Shown piece after piece: positions 23,778-39,065 of a stretch of 64,000 nucleotides of DNA. A model generated the notes under the pieces. The model did not search any database. It was not told where the DNA came from and saw only the letters and a program-made list of their open reading frames with translations. This DNA is from Sacculina carcini (lineage: Eukaryota; Arthropoda; Thecostraca; Sacculinidae): NCBI GenBank assembly GCA_916048095.2, contig OU696574.1:6111587-6175586 (forward strand), written 5' to 3'. The translations under genes and the position numbers were made by a program. Numbering within the stretch: the first letter of the stretch is position 1; the number at the start of each line of letters is the position of its first letter.

Positions 23778-23990
23778 TTATTTATTAGATATTGATATAA
23801 CCTGAAATGCAAAATATTTGAAGCAAGTGTTTTTCAACCAGTTCTTGAAGACATTCAGAGATCGGGACGATTTTACGTAGAATGGATATTCATTATACAA
23901 GCTGGGAGCATAAAACATCGAATATAATGGGTGTGGCGGGTAGGAAACTTCAACAAGGCATAACAAGGCAATACAACTTATGTATGGCAT
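23778..23990 (-). pseudogene. C-terminal scrap of a non-LTR retrotransposon, left arm
   Basis: A 70-residue minus-strand frame ends SRSLNVFKNWLKNTCFKYF, like the last residues of CR1/Jockey-type ORF2, where a short FxxxLKxxLF motif precedes the stop. An ATCT-rich tail follows. The same piece is in the right arm at 29154-29366, and part of it in the spacer near 26770. The family call rests on this motif alone. Confidence 0.4.
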
Positions 23991-24225
23991 TTATAATATC
24001 CTATACATATATTTTATTTTGATATATAAATTTAATTATCACTGTGTAAATTTCTGGTAAGTGGTTTTTCGTTGCGCATTACGACTCACATTGTAGCTAA
24101 GGGTAAGGATTTAGAGACGAGAGCGTCGGTTTTGCGCACGCATACATGTCTTTTCGCGCACGCACATTTTTACTTGTAACTTCATGCGGTTCTTGTCGCT
24201 AGTAGATCCTCGTTGTCAATTATAT

Positions 24226-24257
<32 letters not shown>

Positions 24258-24270
24258 AGTGTGTGTGTTT

Positions 24271-24352
<82 letters not shown>

Positions 24353-25866
24353 TCTTACACAGTCTAACAACATAGATTTTACTTTGATTTACGCACATAG
24401 AATCACCCACAAATGCACACACACGCACACACCCACAAACACACATACACATGGACGAAGTTTCGAGCAATCATTAAATTGATTGACTGTATGTATAGAA
24501 TCTATGTGAAAAACGAAAACACAGAAACAATGTTATTTACAAATACAATAAGTGTGTTTGCATGTGTGTATGTGTTTGTGTGTGAGTGTGTGTGAGTGTG
24601 TATGTATGTGCGATCGCTCCGCTTCTACAAGCGTGTCAGAACAGTTCGCAGAAATGAAGCAGAAATCGCAGATCGCAGGTGAGTTTCTAGCAATCGCTCA
24701 ACTGAATGACAGTGTGTAGAATGAAAGTGGAAAACAAACACTAATAGAAAGACCAATGTTAATTACATTTACAATATTGGTAAGCTACACATACACGCTC
24801 GAAAAAAGGTTCTGGAACACGCACATACACGACGATATACTAAACACTATAATTAAACGCTCTATTTTACTATGCGTTCTGTCCGCCACTGTGCATTTGC
24901 AAACACTGCTGAGTAATTTAAACACTCGCTGCAATACGAGTTCTCGTACATGTTCAGCACACAGATACGCACACCTGTACACACCAATGTGTCGTTGGTG
25001 ACAGGCACACACACACATGTACAGTCTAGATCACAATAGGTTTATTATTCTAGATCACAATAGCTGGTATCTCGTTGTTTACATTAGTTTGCATATAAGC
25101 AGTAGGAGGCCAGAACGTCGGTCTTGTGCACGCAAATTTACATTCATTACTGTAAACACAATGGGTATCCACGCTGATTGTTGCTAGTTGCTCGAGTAAT
25201 AGGGACAATGCTTGCATAGTAACCACCGTGGGGACGTGTATTTTATAGTTGTATATTATAGTTATTGCAATGCACTGTGCTGACCTTTTAGTACTCGTAA
25301 ATTAAGAGTTGGTGTCTAGCTTGGAGCTGAATAGCGTAATATGCAGCGCTTGTTAGACGTATTGAAGCAGCTGTTTTTAACATTCTGGGTCGTATACACA
25401 AATGGTAGAATGTGTTTGGAAAGAGAGATAGTTGAGATAGATTCTGAGGGGATGTACAGCTGAGAGGATGTGTTTGAGACCGACGCAATGCATTCATCTG
25501 TTTGAACTGGACGTCAATAGTTAACGCGGCACACCACTCTAAGAGGCCTGCACGACATCATGATTATAAAACTAGATCACATTGACAAACTTTTTCGGTT
25601 TGTAGCCTTGCAAACTGTAACAAACTGTTTTCAACAAACTGATCACAGTAACAAACTGTTATATTTGGTACCGTGCTTCACGACCAAACAGCACTGTTAT
25701 AGCAGCGCAGGCTTACAAAAATGTTCATGGTTTAGACGAATATCATAATATACCGATATTTGATATTGTCTGTTTATAGATGAATATTCATTTATTTGCT
25801 CACACACACACACACGCAGACACACACTCGTCTCTTGCCTCTTTTCGGAAGTTACAAATATTTCGC

Positions 25867-27280
<1,414 letters not shown>

Positions 27281-28795
27281 AGCGAAATATTTGTAACTTC
27301 CGAAAAGAGGCAAGAGACGAGTGTGTGTCTGCGTGTGTGTGTGTGTGAGCAAATAAATGAATATTCATCTATAAACAGACAATATCAAATATCGGTATAT
27401 TATGATATTCGTCTAAACCATGAACATTTTTGTAAGCCTGCGCTGCTATAACAGTGCTGTTTGGTCGTGAAGCACGGTACCAAATATAACAGTTTGTTAC
27501 TGTGATCAGTTTGTTGAAAACAGTTTGTTACAGTTTGCAAGGCTACAAACCGAAACAGTTTGTCAATGTGATCTAGTTTTATAATCATGATGTCGTGCAG
27601 GCCTCTTAGAGTGGTGTGCCGCGTTAACTATTGACGTCCAGTTCAAACAGATGAATGCATTGCGTCGGTCTCAAACACATCCTCTCAGCTGTACATCCCC
27701 TCAGAATCTATCTCAACTATCTCTCTTTCCAAACACATTCTACCATTTGTGTATACGACCCAGAATGTTAAAAACAGCTGCTTCAATACGTCTAACAAGC
27801 GCTGCATATTACGCTATTCAGCTCCAAGCTAGACACCAACTCTTAATTTACGAGTACTAAAAGGTCAGCACAGTGCATTGCAATAACTATAATATACAAC
27901 TATAAAATACACGTCCCCACGGTGGTTACTATGCAAGCATTGTCCCTATTACTCGAGCAACTAGCAACAATCAGCGTGGATACCCATTGTGTTTACAGTA
28001 ATGAATGTAAATTTGCGTGCACAAGACCGACGTTCTGGCCTCCTACTGCTTATATGCAAACTAATGTAAACAACGAGATACCAGCTATTGTGATCTAGAA
28101 TAATAAACCTATTGTGATCTAGACTGTACATGTGTGTGTGTGCCTGTCACCAACGACACATTGGTGTGTACAGGTGTGCGTATCTGTGTGCTGAACATGT
28201 ACGAGAACTCGTATTGCAGCGAGTGTTTAAATTACTCAGCAGTGTTTGCAAATGCACAGTGGCGGACAGAACGCATAGTAAAATAGAGCGTTTAATTATA
28301 GTGTTTAGTATATCGTCGTGTATGTGCGTGTTCCAGAACCTTTTTTCGAGCGTGTATGTGTAGCTTACCAATATTGTAAATGTAATTAACATTGGTCTTT
28401 CTATTAGTGTTTGTTTTCCACTTTCATTCTACACACTGTCATTCAGTTGAGCGATTGCTAGAAACTCACCTGCGATCTGCGATTTCTGCTTCATTTCTGC
28501 GAACTGTTCTGACACGCTTGTAGAAGCGGAGCGATCGCACATACATACACACTCACACACACTCACACACAAACACATACACACATGCAAACACACTTAT
28601 TGTATTTGTAAATAACATTGTTTCTGTGTTTTCGTTTTTCACATAGATTCTATACATACAGTCAATCAATTTAATGATTGCTCGAAACTTCGTCCATGTG
28701 TATGTGTGTTTGTGGGTGTGTGCGTGTGTGTGCATTTGTGGGTGATTCTATGTGCGTAAATCAAAGTAAAATCTATGTTGTTAGACTGTGTAAGA

Positions 28796-28873
<78 letters not shown>

Positions 28874-28886
28874 AAACACACACACT

Positions 28887-28918
<32 letters not shown>

Positions 28919-29153
28919 ATATAATTGACAACGAGGATCTACTAGCGACAAGAACCGCATGAAGTTACAAGTAAAAATGTGCGTGCGCGAAAAGACATGT
29001 ATGCGTGCGCAAAACCGACGCTCTCGTCTCTAAATCCTTACCCTTAGCTACAATGTGAGTCGTAATGCGCAACGAAAAACCACTTACCAGAAATTTACAC
29101 AGTGATAATTAAATTTATATATCAAAATAAAATATATGTATAGGATATTATAA

Positions 29154-29366
29154 ATGCCATACATAAGTTGTATTGCCTTGTTATGCCTTGTTGAAGTTTC
29201 CTACCCGCCACACCCATTATATTCGATGTTTTATGCTCCCAGCTTGTATAATGAATATCCATTCTACGTAAAATCGTCCCGATCTCTGAATGTCTTCAAG
29301 AACTGGTTGAAAAACACTTGCTTCAAATATTTTGCATTTCAGGTTATATCAATATCTAATAAATAA
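29154..29366 (+). pseudogene. C-terminal scrap of a non-LTR retrotransposon, right arm
   Basis: Mirror copy of 23778-23990, 70 residues, with the same ending and ATCT-rich tail. Confidence 0.4.
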
Positions 29367-31481
29367 TCAAAAACTATCTTATCTATCTAATCTACAATAT
29401 CTATCTGTCCATTTACATGATCTATCTTATCTATCTAACATCAATCAATATTAATATCTTATATTATCTTTAAATATCAAATATTTAAACACTTGCTCCA
29501 AATATCTGATGATCGGAAAATTCTGCATAAAGCCGAAGTATTCGCTGTGAATGAGATATTGAATGTGCATGTTATAATTGTTGTAAATAATTACTGGCAT
29601 TGTATATAGCTTGTATTGTAGGATTTGATGAATTTGCATTGTTTTGGTCCACCAATGCTATTCAAATATTATATATATTCAAATGTTATACAAATATTTA
29701 TATCGTTTTTCTATGCATAACTGTCGTTTGCATTCGCACGTCTTTCTGTTATCATGTTATATCGCCGCTGTCACTGGCCTTTGTGCCTGTGCCGGCGGTG
29801 TATGTTTGTGTGTATCTGTGTGTGTTTGTGCGCGTGTACGCGTGTGTAGGGGAAGACGAGGGTCGGTGTTCTGTTTGCCTGTGTGTGAGTGCGTGTGGAT
29901 ATGTGTATATCGGTCAGCAGGTGTGGAATATCGGTCATACATGGTGAAAATAAGACCTGTTTTGAAAAGCAGAAGGGTTAGTGGCTGTCAGCCATGTTTT
30001 CCAGCCTGCCTGACTGCTTATACTTGTATACATGTGCGTGCGGTCCTTTTGGCTATACATCACGTTCTGTCTTGATGCCGAAATGCTTGCTTGCCGAAAT
30101 GCCGAAGGATTCTAACGGACCTGTCAGTGACAGTGATAAATCCACACTCACGCCGAATGTACGTGTTTGTATGTTGTTATGAATGAACGTACATGTATGT
30201 GTGTACGTTTGTTCAAGTCCACATTGCAATTATTGTACTGTCTGCACAACTTAAAAATTGTGTAGAAATTGAACGAAATGAAAATGTAAATATTCATGTG
30301 TGTGTGCATGTATATTTGTGTGTAGTTTTGAGGTCGCTCCGCTGTTACAAAACATACAAAACACTGTTACCAAGCACACAAGCGCACAGTCTTCTCTGAG
30401 ATTGCAGCAATGTGGTTGTGTGTCATTACAATCTGATCTGCAGTCGTGTATGTCGCAACATATAGTCGGTCCAGAAAATTGGTCCAGTGAAGCTCCGTGA
30501 TGAGACCAACGCCACAAAAGTTCAACTAAATGACACGGTGTGTAGAGCCAATGTGAAAAACAAACACTGATAGGAAAATCAATATGAATTTCATTTACAA
30601 TATTGGTAAACTACACGTACACACTAGAAAAACGCTTCTGGAATACGCACATGTGCTCGACGATGTACTTAATTAAACTCTTCGTTTCGCTACGCACTCT
30701 GTCCGCCACTAAACAATATAATATGTAACAATGTATTGGTTAGAAGACATGTAAGAACAGAGACGACGATTACAAATGATTACAACAAAAATCAGGTCCA
30801 CCAAATGCTCATAACGCACGATATAATAATGTTACCCTGAATGTCTTATACATATCATAGCCAGCCAATATATGCACAATACAAGCATGTCATAAGACCA
30901 CGAAACAACAGTAACAACGTAGCATATTATACAAGCGCGCAATTAGTGAACAAAGCACACAAACAAAAACAGTCATGGTGCAATAAACACTGACACATGA
31001 CACTATATGATAACATGAAGCAATATGAGAAACAGAGAAAAAGACACAATAATAAACACATATTGAGAGATAAAGTAGAACGGGTGAACAGTTGAGAAAA
31101 TTCAGCACTGTTTGCAAAAAGTTCACAAACATTTATATTGAATTTCAAGCGAAATATACCACTCGGGCGGATATAGGCAAAATTAAGTTAGGAAGAAGTG
31201 GGGTTTTGAAGTTTTGTGTGGAGCTGAAAAAATCGCACAAACAAGGCGAGGTAAGAACGAACGAGGTAAGAAAAAACGCAAAAACGAAAATTCGATGCAA
31301 AAAATATAATGCAATAAAGTGCTAATTTGAGACGAATTAATGTCTATAACCGAGCCAAGAGATAATAGTGCAAGAACACTGGTGATATAAAACATGACTT
31401 GAATAATGAAGCAAAAACAGTACGAGCGAAGCTGCGATCTCGTAACACTACTGCATAACAATACACGATCCACTGAATCAA

Positions 31482-31529
<48 letters not shown>

Positions 31530-31949
31530 CGTCACCAAACACTACAGCACATGCACGCAAGCCAACACACGAGAAAACAATTGAAACGTGGACGTGATAA
31601 CTGAACAATTAGTAATCACCGTCGTCGTCGGCTGAACACGCATGCAGTGAGAATGCATGTCAGTTGCCCTGCCACATCCAGAAACCAGACACTACATACA
31701 GCACGATACAAGACCGTTCTTAATCTCGATGTGGGCGACGAGATGATCAATCCTCCACCCAGCCTCGATCAAGTACTGTGATGAGCCCGAGACTGCATGC
31801 ACAGCGCACCGGCGACTCAACTGAAAAACAAAACAAAACACGGCATGCGATCAGGTTACATGTCAACACCAGCATACATAACACGACAAATACTGTCTAT
31901 TAATGTGACAAATAAGCACGTCAGGATCACAATGAATCAGGTGGCTGAA

Positions 31950-33530
31950 AATTGATTATAGATAGTATTGATAAAGCAGTCAATTCAGACCATACTTAAT
32001 ACCAATATATCTCATAATCAAAAATGAAAAGGAAACATGATTATAGAGAGTATTGATAAAGCAGTCAATTCAGACCATACTTAATACCAATATATCTCAT
32101 AATCAAAATGAAAAGGAAACATGATTATAGAGAGTATTGGTAAAACAATCAATTCAGACCATACTTAATACCAATATATCTCATAATCAAAAATGAAAAG
32201 GAAACATGATTATAGAGACTCTTGGTAAAGCAGTCAATTCAGACCATACTTAATACCAATATATCTCATAATCAAAAATGAAAAGGAGACATGATTATAG
32301 AGAGTATTGATAAAGCAGTCAATTCAGACCATACTTAATACCAATATATCTCATAATCAAGGTGAAAAGGAAACATGATTATAGAGAGTATTGATAAAGC
32401 AGTCAATTCAGACCATACTTAATACCAATATATCTCATAATCAAAAATGAAAAGGAAACATGATTATAGAGACTCTTGATAAAGCAGTCAATTCAGACCA
32501 TACTTAATACCAATATATCTCATAATCAAGGTGAAAAGGAAACATGATTATAGAGACTCTTGATAAAGCAGTCAATTCAGACCATACTTAATACCAATAT
32601 ATCTCATAATCAAGGTGAAAAGAGAACATGATTATAGAGACTCTTGGTAAAGCAGTCAATTCAGACCATACTTAATACCAATATATCTCATAATCAAGGT
32701 GAAAAGGTAACATGATTATAGAGACTCTTGGTAAAGCAGTCAATTCAGACCATACTTAATACCAATATATCTCATAATCAAGGTGAAAAGAGAACATGAT
32801 TATAGAGACTCTTGGTAAAGCAGTCAATTCAGACCATACTTAATACCAATATATCTCATAATCAAGGTGAAAAGGAAACATGATTATAGAGACTCTTGGT
32901 AAAGCCGTCAATTCAGACCATACTTAATACCAATATATCTCATAATCAAGGTGAAAAGAAAACATGATTATAGAGACTCTTGGTAAAGCAGTCAATTCAG
33001 ACCATACTTAATACCAATATATCTCATAATCAAGGTGAAAAGGAAACATGATTATAGAGACTCTTGGTAAAGCAGTCAATTCAGACCATACTTAATACCA
33101 ATATATCTCATAATCAAGGTGAAAAGGAAACATGATTATAGAGACTCTTGGTAAAGCAGTCAATTCAGACCATACTTAATACCAATATATCTCATAATCA
33201 AGGTGAAAAAAACATGATTATAGAGACTCTTGGTAAAGCAGTCAATTCAGACCATACTTAATACCAATATATATCTCATAATCAAGGTGAAAAGAAAACA
33301 TGATTATAGAGACTCTTGGTAAAGTAGTCAATTCAGACCATACTTAATACCAATATATCTCATAATCAAGGTGAAAAGGAAACATGATTATAGAGACTCT
33401 TGATAAAGCAGTCAATTCAGACCATACTTAATACCAATATATCTCACAATCAAAAATGAAAAGGAAACATGATTATAGAGAGTACTGATATAGCAGTCAA
33501 TTCAGACCATACTTAATACCAATATACTAC
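31950..33530 (-). repeat. 84-bp tandem array, right arm, 19 copies
   Basis: Mirror of the left array with 19 copies counted. The order of subtypes parallels the left array, but two units are missing. Confidence 0.95.
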
Positions 33531-33826
33531 TAGTAAGAAAGATAACCACGTACCATCAAAATGACCACTGCAGAACACACGCCAAAGACCGAGAACGAAC
33601 ACACACGACGCGCACCAAAGATACACTGTCGAGTATGAGTGGTCAACCGGGAAATCTGGTGATAAACCAAGGTGTCGAACGAAGTGGCTTACAATTTCTC
33701 TATGGCTTGCTGGCATCACTGCTAGACCTAAATACGTCACTCGTTCGGAAGTCAATGACGTAACAGGTATGTACAGTGCAAAACAGCGTCGCGTGAAGTG
33801 GATGTCGCACCGAAGGTACTAGACTC

Positions 33827-33835
33827 TCATGCGTT
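33827..33835 (+). repeat. 9-bp target duplication, right
   Basis: TCATGCGTT immediately outside the right arm, identical to 19128-19136. Confidence 0.88.
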
Positions 33836-34139
33836 TAGTGTGGTCTTGTTGTTGAATTAGCGGAATGAGCGATTTTTTTATTTTCTTGATAATGTGATCA
33901 CGACAGTATTGCGAGTGTATAGTATAAGGTTTTTATGCAATAATGGAATTGAAAGGTGGGTAAGTGAATCGAACGGTCGTGAATTGGACTTTTTGATCAT
34001 GTTTAAGCGTGGCTCTGCGTGTGATTGAGGAAATATGTTTGCATGTACGTCAAGCTATTTCACCTGTACTCGGCTTTGGATGGTATTGATAAAAAATTCC
34101 TCATTGTTGATATATCCTCCCTACTTCTTGAATGAATTG
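33836..34139. other. Intergenic DNA, no gene seen
   Basis: About 300 bp between the foldback element and the CR1/L2-like cluster with no recognisable feature. Confidence 0.6.
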
Positions 34140-34275
34140 CTTTCTTTCAGCTTTAATTCTTCTTGAAATACTCTTCTCCTCTGGTGTTCCACAGGGATCT
34201 ATTGTCGGACCCATGCTATTTATCATCGATATGTCCTCTCTACGCCCTTCCCTTGGACCCCACTTTTTTGCGTTT
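34140..34275 (+). pseudogene. CR1/L2-like RT fragment (copy D)
   Basis: The plus strand reads SSGVPQGSIVGPMLF...MSSLRPSLG, the RT motif of the element at 34349-36600 but in the opposite orientation and about 45 codons long. It is truncated at both ends. Confidence 0.75.
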
Positions 34276-34348
34276 ATATCAGCTCAGTTGAGTTCAGTGT
34301 ATTTGTTATATCGCCTGTAGTACACATGCGCGCAGCAGCAAACAATAT

Positions 34349-36600
34349 AGACAACAACAACAACAACAACAGTGTGTATTTGGTATAGCGCCCATCATCA
34401 TAGGCGCGCAGACGAGTACTTATACAGAAAAACATGAAGTATATACTGGCAATGCGAGCATGGGATAATACGATAATAATATAGAGCTCGATCACAAAAC
34501 AACAAAATAAAACGCGGATTAAATTTAGGAGTAAACGCAGAATCAAACAAACAACTACATAGAAGAGAGATCAGAGGGAGGCGAAAGGAGTCAAGGCGTG
34601 AGTGGTGGGATCAAAGGATAGATCAAAAAGATATTTACGAAGATAAGCAGCAAATGAGCGATATGACAACGATGAGGTGATGTGAGAGGGGAGAGAGTTG
34701 TAAAGACGCGGACCGAAAAAAGGAGATAGATTTGGAAGACCACGCGGACTCATTTAAAGCGCGAGGGCAGGCTAAAGGGACAGGATGTCGAGAAGAGGGG
34801 GTTTCAAAGAGAGAAAGTAAGGCATAGAGATACCTAGGTTTAGTGGGACAGTGCAACAGTTTAAAGATTATGGAGCAAATTTTGAAGTGAATTCTAGATT
34901 TGATGGGAAGCCAGCGGAACTTGGAGAGATAAGGAGAAGTATGGCGGCAGAAAGCAGGATATAAAACAAAACGGCAGGATTGGTTCATCACACGCTGGAG
35001 AATTTTCAAGGAAGATTTAGGACACTTGAAGTGGAGCGAGCTGCAGTAATCCAGTCTAGAAAAGATGAGTGATTGAACAAGCTTGATAGAAGAGGGCTGG
35101 TCGAGGCATGGACGGATAGGATAGAGAGAGCGGAGTATAAGGCGACAGATGCGAGCAGTAGCAAGAATATTGGCAGAGAAGGAAAGTGAGGAATCAAAGA
35201 TAATGCCAAGGTTTCTAACAGACGAAGAGAGAGATATAGGCAAAAGAGGAGGAGACAAACGAGGAGGGTGAAGAGCAAGAAATTCTGATTTATCAGTATT
35301 CAGAAAAAGTCGACGGGAGGAGATCCAAGAAGATATATCAGAAAGTATACCAGACAGAAGAGCAGGGTCAGAAAAGGGACAAGGTATATATAATTGGATG
35401 TCATCAGCATATATGTGAAAAGGGATAGACCAGCGTCGAAGGATAGGACAGAGAGAGGACATATAAAGATTGAAAAGAAGAGGACCAAGGATAGACCCTT
35501 GAGGTACACCAGAGGTAAGATGGATCGAATTAGAGACGGAAGAGTTGAACTGGACAGAGTAAGATCGATTATGCAAATAGGAGCGAAGCAAGGAGAGCGC
35601 GGAATCAGAAACACCAATGTGAGAAAGGTCTTTAATGAGAATTTCATGATCTACAAGGTCAAATGCTGAGCTTAAGTCAAGAAGGACAAGGAGAATGAAT
35701 TTTCGAAAGGAGAATGACGACAAGATACCTTCAGTGACCGAGATGAGGACAGATTCAGTACTATGAGAAGGACGAAATCCGGATTGGTGAATGTCAAGGA
35801 CGTTACAAATAAAAGGAGATAACTGAGAAAAGATGGCAGATTCCAGGAGTTTGGAGGAAAAACTAAGGAGGGATATATGACGGTAGTTACAGCATAAGGA
35901 AGGTTCAAGCGAGGGTTTCTTGAGGATAGGGCGAACATAGACGTGCTTATCAGCAAGAAAATTTCCATGTAATAAGGAGGAGTTAATAAGATGGAGTAAA
36001 TAAGGAGACAGGGTGTCGACAGCAGGAGCAATTATACTGAAGTTAATCGGATCAGGAGGAGACGAGAGAAATTTACGGGAGAAGAGAAGAGATAAGAAGT
36101 CAGAAATTTCAAGATGAGAAAAGGATGAGAATTTGCATAGGGAGGTGGTATGTGTGACGAGGAAAGCAGAAGAAGGAATTCTAGATTGGGCGGAAATGAT
36201 TTTGCTTGTGAAATAGGAGGAAAGCTCGTTGGCGGTTAGAGAGGAAACAGCTGAGGGCGAGCGAAGGCCAGCAAGGGAGTTGAGTGTGTTCCAGAGAGCT
36301 TTAGGAGATCGAGAAAGAGAAGAAAGTCGAGACAAGTAATATGCTTGCTTGGAGGATGCTAGAGAAGAAATATATAATGAGCGAGCAGAGCAAAAAGTAG
36401 ACCAGTCACAAGAGAGGCGAGTGCGTACGCTCCAACGCTGCCAGGTACGCTCCAACGCCCTTGAACGACGTTTCAGACGATCAAGGTTAGGATTATTCCA
36501 AGGAGACGAACGAGGACGAGAAGAACGGAGATTCAGAGGGAACAAATGGTTGTTAATGAGGGATAGAGTAGAAAAGAGGAAACAAGCGAACACATCTAAA
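34349..36600 (-). mobile_element. CR1/L2-like non-LTR retrotransposon, copy A, 5' truncated
   Basis: The minus-strand element ends in (TTG)n at 34350-34371 after a 3' sequence GCGCTATACCAAATACA, which is also found at the 3' end of copy C. The 5' end is cut at about 36600, where the 3' tail of copy B begins. The endonuclease region is missing, which is usual for 5'-truncated insertions of this type. Confidence 0.82.
34635..36593 (-). CDS. Reverse transcriptase ORF of CR1/L2-like copy A
   Basis: 652 codons with no stop. The N-terminal basic linker reads PRSSPWNNPNLDRLKRRSR, typical of the stretch between endonuclease and RT. RT motifs then follow: PILKKP, YRHISLLSFSSK, HQSGFRPSHST, LLDLSSAFDLVDH, SGVPQGSILGPLLF and YADDIQLY, with the two catalytic Asp. 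A C-terminal region with the usual RLDYCSSL and RWLPIKSRIHFK segments completes it. The ORF lacks the endonuclease, so the true protein was longer and this copy is a truncated but undamaged RT. It would copy element RNA at the genomic target. The ATG used is an internal Met, not the natural start. Confidence 0.9.
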   Translation of the reverse strand: MFACFLFSTLSLINNHLFPLNLRSSRPRSSPWNNPNLDRLKRRSRALERTWQRWSVRTRLSCDWSTFCSARSLYISSLASSKQAYYLSRLSSLSRSPKALWNTLNSLAGLRSPSAVSSLTANELSSYFTSKIISAQSRIPSSAFLVTHTTSLCKFSSFSHLEISDFLSLLFSRKFLSSPPDPINFSIIAPAVDTLSPYLLHLINSSLLHGNFLADKHVYVRPILKKPSLEPSLCCNYRHISLLSFSSKLLESAIFSQLSPFICNVLDIHQSGFRPSHSTESVLISVTEGILSSFSFRKFILLVLLDLSSAFDLVDHEILIKDLSHIGVSDSALSLLRSYLHNRSYSVQFNSSVSNSIHLTSGVPQGSILGPLLFNLYMSSLCPILRRWSIPFHIYADDIQLYIPCPFSDPALLSGILSDISSWISSRRLFLNTDKSEFLALHPPRLSPPLLPISLSSSVRNLGIIFDSSLSFSANILATARICRLILRSLYPIRPCLDQPSSIKLVQSLIFSRLDYCSSLHFKCPKSSLKILQRVMNQSCRFVLYPAFCRHTSPYLSKFRWLPIKSRIHFKICSIIFKLLHCPTKPRYLYALLSLFETPSSRHPVPLACPRALNESAWSSKSISFFRSASLQLSPLSHHLIVVISLICCLSS

Positions 36601-36619
36601 ACAGTTATTCACAGCAACA

Positions 36620-39060
36620 ATAATAAGAAGAATGAAGAGCACATGAATGAGTATATATTACACACATCAGAGAGAGGCAAAAGGAATCAGGGTATGAGTC
36701 ACGGGATCAAAGGAAATTTCGAAAAGATGTTGACATAGAGAAGAGGTAAAAATCGATACGTGAGCGAGGAGGTGATAGGAGAAGGGAGCGAGTTATATGA
36801 TCGAGTACCGTAGAACGAGAACGATTTAGAAGACCAGGCAAATCCATTGAGTGCGCGAGGACAGCATAGAGGAGCTGAATGACGGGAAGTGGGATTAGAA
36901 GAGGGAGGAAGCAGATCAGAAAATATAAAGGTTGATTTGGAGCATGTAATAGTTTTAAGATTATTCAGCAGATTTTGAAATGAATGTGCGATTTAATGAG
37001 GAGCCAACGGAATTGAAACAGAAGAGAAGTATGGCGACAGAAGATAGGATGCAGAACAAAACGACAGGACTGGTTTATTACGCGCTGAAGAATTTGTAAA
37101 GAAGAATTAGGACAGCTGAAGCGTAGTGAGCTGCAGTATTGAAGTCTGGAGAATGAACAAGCTTGATTGCAGAATGCTGATCAAGGCAGGGACGGATGGG
37201 ATAAATCGAGCGAAGAATCAAGCGACAAGTGCGAGCAGTAGAAAGGATATTGGTTGACAAGGAGAGGGAGGAGTAAAAAATAACACCGATATTTTTAACA
37301 GTCACTGACAGAGACAAGGGGAGAAAAGGAGGAGCAATACGAGGAGGATGAGGAACGATAAATTCAGATTTAGAAGTGTTCAAGAGGAGGCGACGTGAGG
37401 AGGTCCAGGTTGAGATAGCAGGAAGTACGTCAGACAAGATATTAGTATGCGAGAAAGGACAAGGGAGATAGTATTGGATATCGTCTGCATAAATATGGAA
37501 AGGATTGGAGTAGCGCCTAAGGATGGGACAAAGAGAAGACATGTAAACATTGAAAAGGAGAGACCAATAATAGAACCCTAAGGAACACCGGACTTAGAGG
37601 GAACACAATAGAAACTGAGCAATTGAAGTGAACAGAATAAATGCGACCATGCAAGTAAGAACGAAGTAGTGATAGAGCGGAATGCGAGACACCGAGATGG
37701 AGGAGGCCTTCGATGAGAATAGAGTGATCAACCGAGTCAAAGGCAGAGCTCATATCAAGTAGTACTAGAAGAACAGAATGACGGTAAGAGAAAGAGGAAA
37801 GTATACTTTCAGATACCGAAATGAGGACGGATTCAGTATAGTGACCAGGGCGGAAACCGGATTGGTGAGAATCAAGAGCATTGCAGACATAAGTGGATAA
37901 CAGAGAAAATTGCAGATTCGAGGAGTTTGGAGGAAAAGCTGAGGAGGGAGATAGGACGATAGTTACTACATAAAGAAGGATCGAGAGAAGGTGTTCGAGG
38001 ATAGGGTGTACATGGCGTGCTTGGCAAGAGAATGACCGTGAAAGAAAGACGAGTTGACTAGGTGAAGTAGGTAAGGAATCAAGGAGTTGAGGGATGGTGC
38101 AATAACTTGAAAATTTATGGGATCAGCAGGAGAGGAAACGAATTCACATGTGGACAGAAGAGAAAGGAAATCGGAGAGGACCAGTTGAGAATAAGACGGG
38201 AGTTGGCAGTGGAGGTAGTACGAGGGAGAGGGACACCCACGAGATGGATTTTAGATTGAGCAGATTCAATTTTGCTCACGAAGTAGGAAGAGAGTTCGTC
38301 AGCAGTGAGATAAGAATTAGCCGAGGGAGGACGGATACCGCAGAGAGATTTGAGTATATTCTAGAGAGCGTTGGGAGAGCGAGATAGAGAGGATAGGCGT
38401 GAGGAGTAGTAAGCTTGCCTAGCAGAGGATATGGAGGAAATGTAGTTAGAACGAGCAGAGCAAAAAGCCGACCAGTCATCTGCGAGCCGGGTGTTTCGCC
38501 AGATACGCTCCAAAGCCCGGAGACGGTGCTTAAGACAAGTAAGAGAGGGAGAGCTCCAAGGAGAAAAGCGAGGGCGGTGAGAGCGGAAAAATACAGGAAA
38601 AATGAGGTCATTGATGTCAGATTAAGCGGAGTATACTAAGATAAATTGAAGACGGAGGGAGTGAGTGAAGAAGATGCAAAGGGAAATTATTAGATAGAAT
38701 ATTGTCATAATTCCTGAAACTTCTGAAAAGGGTGAATGCTGTTGATGGATTAGATGATTTGTACGCAGGCAATAACGTAAGGATTAGACTGTGGTCAGAG
38801 AAGAGAGGACCAGGAGGAAGAACAATGACTTCGAAGGGCGGCACATCAGAAGAAAGAACTGGAGAAGGGAAAAGGACTAGATCAAGAGAATGGCCCGATG
38901 TATGAGTGGGAGAGGAAACAGGGGAAACTAGACAATGAGAATCAATGATATAAATGAAAGTCGATGCGAAGGAGGAGCGAGAAGGACAGTCGACCCAAAA
39001 TTTAAAGTCACCAAGGACAATGAAACGGCTGGAGAAACAAAAAACTATAGCGTCAAGGCG
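36620..39060 (-). pseudogene. CR1/L2-like copy B, decayed, endonuclease plus RT
   Basis: An older copy of the same family, tandem with copy A. It is read in pieces: endonuclease end at 39060-38617 (VLGDFKFWVDCP, PTHTSGHSLDLVL, SDHSLI), linker at about 38611-38276, RT palm start at 37753-37517 (MSSAFDSVDHSILIEG) and YADDIQYY at about 37480, then a broken C-terminal part to about 36740. Several frame changes and stops separate the pieces. The endonuclease N-terminus is lost at the junction with copy C. Confidence 0.82.
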
Positions 39061-39065
39061 TCGCT

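Larger units (their letters stand above)
19137..25866. repeat. Left arm of the foldback element
   Basis: From outside in: about 300 bp of unique terminus, an 84-bp tandem array (19437-21180), GC-poor DNA with (TG)n at 21601-21648, dispersed modules, a retrotransposon scrap at 23778-23990, (TG)n at about 24226-24350, then non-coding DNA to the inner edge. It matches the right arm throughout, with scattered differences. Confidence 0.9.
27281..33826. repeat. Right arm of the foldback element
   Basis: Reverse complement of the left arm, about 185 bp shorter, which is close to two 84-bp units. Visible differences include GGTGCG versus CGAAGG context near 33812, a base change in the terminal region near 33604, and a T/C change near 30935. 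Confidence 0.9.
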